Shown here in pieces: positions 23,270 to 24,660 of a stretch of 24,660 nucleotides of DNA (position 1 is the first letter of the stretch; each line of letters opens with the position of its first letter). Under the pieces are notes generated by a model. That model did not search any database and was not told the DNA's origin. It saw nothing but the letters and a program-made list of their open reading frames with translations. The position numbers and the translations under genes were made by a program. The stretch lies in assembly GCA_030668025.1 (NCBI GenBank), contig DAOUUT010000016.1:1-24660 (forward strand), read 5' to 3'. The stretch comes from Promethearchaeota archaeon. GTDB lineage: Archaea > Asgardarchaeota > Lokiarchaeia > Sigynarchaeales > SOKP01.

Positions 23270-24562
23270 ATGGTACAAGAAAAAACAGCTTGGTATGAAA
23301 CACCTGTAATTAAAGATATGATGGCATTAATGGGTGGCAGAGCGTTAAGAGGTGTAATGGCTAATTATTTATCGTCTAAAATTTTGGTAGGAAAAGCGGC
23401 GCTACTACGAGTTACGCGATACTTAGAAGCTATGATTGATAAACAAGATAGGCGAGCGTTAATTATAACAGATTCTTTTACTCAAAAATTTGCCAAAAAG
23501 CTAACAGATTATCTTGATTTAATTGAAATGGAATACAAGGTATGGTCTGGTGCAGAGCCCGAAGTGCCAATCACGACTATCGATGAGGGTGTTAAAGTAT
23601 GCGAGGAATTTAAACCGCAAGTACTATTTGCGTTAGGGGGCGGTAGTGTTATGGATACAACAAAAATGGTGATGGTTAAATATGAAAAACCAGAAACAAA
23701 TCTTTTAATGATTTTGCCATATTTCGGTTCGTTAGGATTGAGAAAGAAGATGAAATTTTTTATTGCGATACCTACGACATCTGGAACTGGTTCCGAAGTA
23801 ACCCCAGTTGCCGTAATAACTGATAATGAAAGAAATCCTCCTAAAAAAATTGAGGTGTTATCTGACGAGTTAGGTGCAGACATCACGATTCTATTTACGG
23901 ATTTTGTTAAAGATATGCCTCCGTTTCTTACAATGGCTACAGGTTTGGACGCATTCGCTCACGCTATGGGATGCTTCGTGTCAAATTGGGGTAGTCCATA
24001 TAACGATGCCATGAATTCGACCGCGATAAAAGAAGTAGTAAAATACCTTCCTCGTGCATATAAATACGGTGCAAAAGATATAGAGGCTAGAGATCACTTG
24101 CAGATGGCTGCTTTAATGGCGGGAATAGGATTTGGAAACACAATAGCTGGAATAGACCATTCATTAGGGCATAGCTTTGGGAAGATTTTTGGCGTACATC
24201 ACGGGCTTAGCGTTGGGTTGTTCTTGCCTTATTCTATTGACTTTCAAGCAAAAGTTACTGATAGATGGAGAGCTTTATGCCCAATTTTCAATGTTAAAGT
24301 AGAAAACAAGAGTAGAGACGAATTATACAAAGAATTTCTTCAAGCCGTTAAAAGTTTTATAGTCTCAATCGATGGTCCTATATGCGTAAAAGATTTGAAA
24401 AACCCTGTTATTAACAAAGAAGATTATTTCTCGAAACTAGATTTATTAGCCGATTATGCCAACGACGATGCAGTATCTCTAACTTCTTTTCGTTCAATTA
24501 ATAAGAAGTTATATAGAACCATTTTTGAGTACGCGTGGGATGGAAAAGATATTGATTTTTAA
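23270..24562 (+). CDS. Iron-containing (group III) alcohol dehydrogenase
   Basis: The product has 430 residues, a full-length group III enzyme. NAD(P)-binding GGGS (123-126) with D129 is followed by TTSGTGSEVTPVAV (169-182). The metal ligands are D227 and H231 (GLDAFAHAMG), H297 (GIDHSLGH) and H311 (GVHHG). It interconverts alcohols and aldehydes with NAD(P)H and Fe2+. The gene is followed after 15 bases by an aldehyde ferredoxin oxidoreductase start, so the pair probably converts acids to alcohols through the aldehyde, or the reverse, disposing of or gaining reducing power. The start is fixed by a strong Shine-Dalgarno. The 189-base divergent gap upstream is AT-rich, with no other feature seen. 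Substrate chain length cannot be told. Confidence 0.92.
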   Translation: MVQEKTAWYETPVIKDMMALMGGRALRGVMANYLSSKILVGKAALLRVTRYLEAMIDKQDRRALIITDSFTQKFAKKLTDYLDLIEMEYKVWSGAEPEVPITTIDEGVKVCEEFKPQVLFALGGGSVMDTTKMVMVKYEKPETNLLMILPYFGSLGLRKKMKFFIAIPTTSGTGSEVTPVAVITDNERNPPKKIEVLSDELGADITILFTDFVKDMPPFLTMATGLDAFAHAMGCFVSNWGSPYNDAMNSTAIKEVVKYLPRAYKYGAKDIEARDHLQMAALMAGIGFGNTIAGIDHSLGHSFGKIFGVHHGLSVGLFLPYSIDFQAKVTDRWRALCPIFNVKVENKSRDELYKEFLQAVKSFIVSIDGPICVKDLKNPVINKEDYFSKLDLLADYANDDAVSLTSFRSINKKLYRTIFEYAWDGKDIDF

Positions 24563-24565
24563 TAT

Positions 24566-24571
24566 GGAGGG
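24566..24571 (+). promoter_or_regulatory. Shine-Dalgarno site of the aldehyde ferredoxin oxidoreductase
   Basis: GGAGGG lies four bases after the alcohol dehydrogenase stop and six bases before ATG 24578. It indicates internal ribosome entry in a shared ADH-AOR message. Confidence 0.6.
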
Positions 24572-24577
24572 AAAAAA

Positions 24578-24660
24578 ATGAGTGAAAATTTATTTGGTTA
24601 TAATGGAAAAATTGCTTATGTGAATTTAACCGACCAAACTGTCGATGTTAAAGATTTGGA
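24578..24660 (+). CDS. Aldehyde ferredoxin oxidoreductase, N-terminal start only
   Basis: Only 27 codons are inside the window, beginning MSENLFGYNGKIAYVNLTDQ. The G-Y-x-G-K-I-x-x-V-x-L-T pattern is the strand pair that opens almost all tungsten-dependent aldehyde ferredoxin oxidoreductases. These enzymes oxidise aldehydes to acids with reduced ferredoxin as the product, or run in reverse, using a tungsten-bispterin and a [4Fe-4S] cluster, which lie in the part not seen. It is translationally linked to the preceding alcohol dehydrogenase. The substrate class within the family (AOR, FOR, GOR) cannot be determined. Confidence 0.75.
   Translation, partial: MSENLFGYNGKIAYVNLTDQTVDVKDL

Noticed and set aside
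23509..23886. 125-residue minus-strand open frame
   Set aside because: It is a shadow of the alcohol dehydrogenase coding region.
1..24660. CRISPR arrays, insertion sequences or integrase genes
   Set aside because: No regularly spaced repeats, transposase or integrase reading was found on either strand.

Overview
The window reads as an AT-rich archaeal chromosome segment, most likely from an Asgard archaeon of the Lokiarchaeia type. The grounds are: a Rab/Ras-like small GTPase with all five G motifs (15215-15760); a peroxiredoxin-like gene whose catalytic cysteine position is an in-frame TGA, followed just after its stop by a hairpin with the core features of a eukaryote-like SECIS element (21608-22187), a combination reported for Lokiarchaeota; an alcohol dehydrogenase / aldehyde ferredoxin oxidoreductase pair; an oxygen-sensitive radical SAM maturase; and TATA-like elements close to starts that mostly lack a Shine-Dalgarno sequence. 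The lineage is an inference; no rRNA or tRNA gene was seen.

Layout. 1-1449: the 3' end of a GltD-type FAD/NAD(P) oxidoreductase, then a sulfotransferase gene cut by an in-frame TAA. 1446-4052: a QueG-like double [4Fe-4S] protein, an NTF2-like protein, and a zinc-ribbon protein with a HEPN-like Rx4H motif. A decayed second copy of the 5' end of the Fe-S gene lies beyond these, so two genes sit between direct repeats. 4053-7661: a 1202-residue RapA/HepA-like Swi2/Snf2 ATPase. 7714-10556: a class III aminotransferase and an M29 aminopeptidase, both on the minus strand. 10849-15130: an anSME-like radical SAM protein with a SEC-C tail, a beta-lactamase-fold serine hydrolase and an acyl-CoA synthetase. 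15215-17263: the small GTPase, an ATC-hydrolase-family protein and a DUF364 protein, all on the minus strand. 17394-18827: a broken cyclophilin-like gene and an MFS transporter with a TGA as second codon of its longest reading. 19047-21488: an SDR oxidoreductase and two membrane proteins. 21608-22187: the selenoprotein and its SECIS-like element. 22259-24660: a 3-hydroxyacyl-CoA dehydrogenase on the minus strand, then iron-dependent alcohol dehydrogenase and the start of an aldehyde ferredoxin oxidoreductase on the plus strand.

The metabolic genes suggest an anaerobic heterotroph using amino acids, peptides, fatty acids, aldehydes and alcohols: acyl-CoA synthetase and 3-hydroxyacyl-CoA dehydrogenase (fatty acid turnover), aminotransferase and M29 peptidase (amino acid use), ADH and AOR (reversible acid/aldehyde/alcohol conversion with ferredoxin and NAD(P)H). 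The most noteworthy items are the selenocysteine peroxiredoxin with its SECIS-like structure, the Zn-ribbon/HEPN-like gene beside the large Snf2 ATPase inside a duplicated boundary, and several decayed or interrupted genes.
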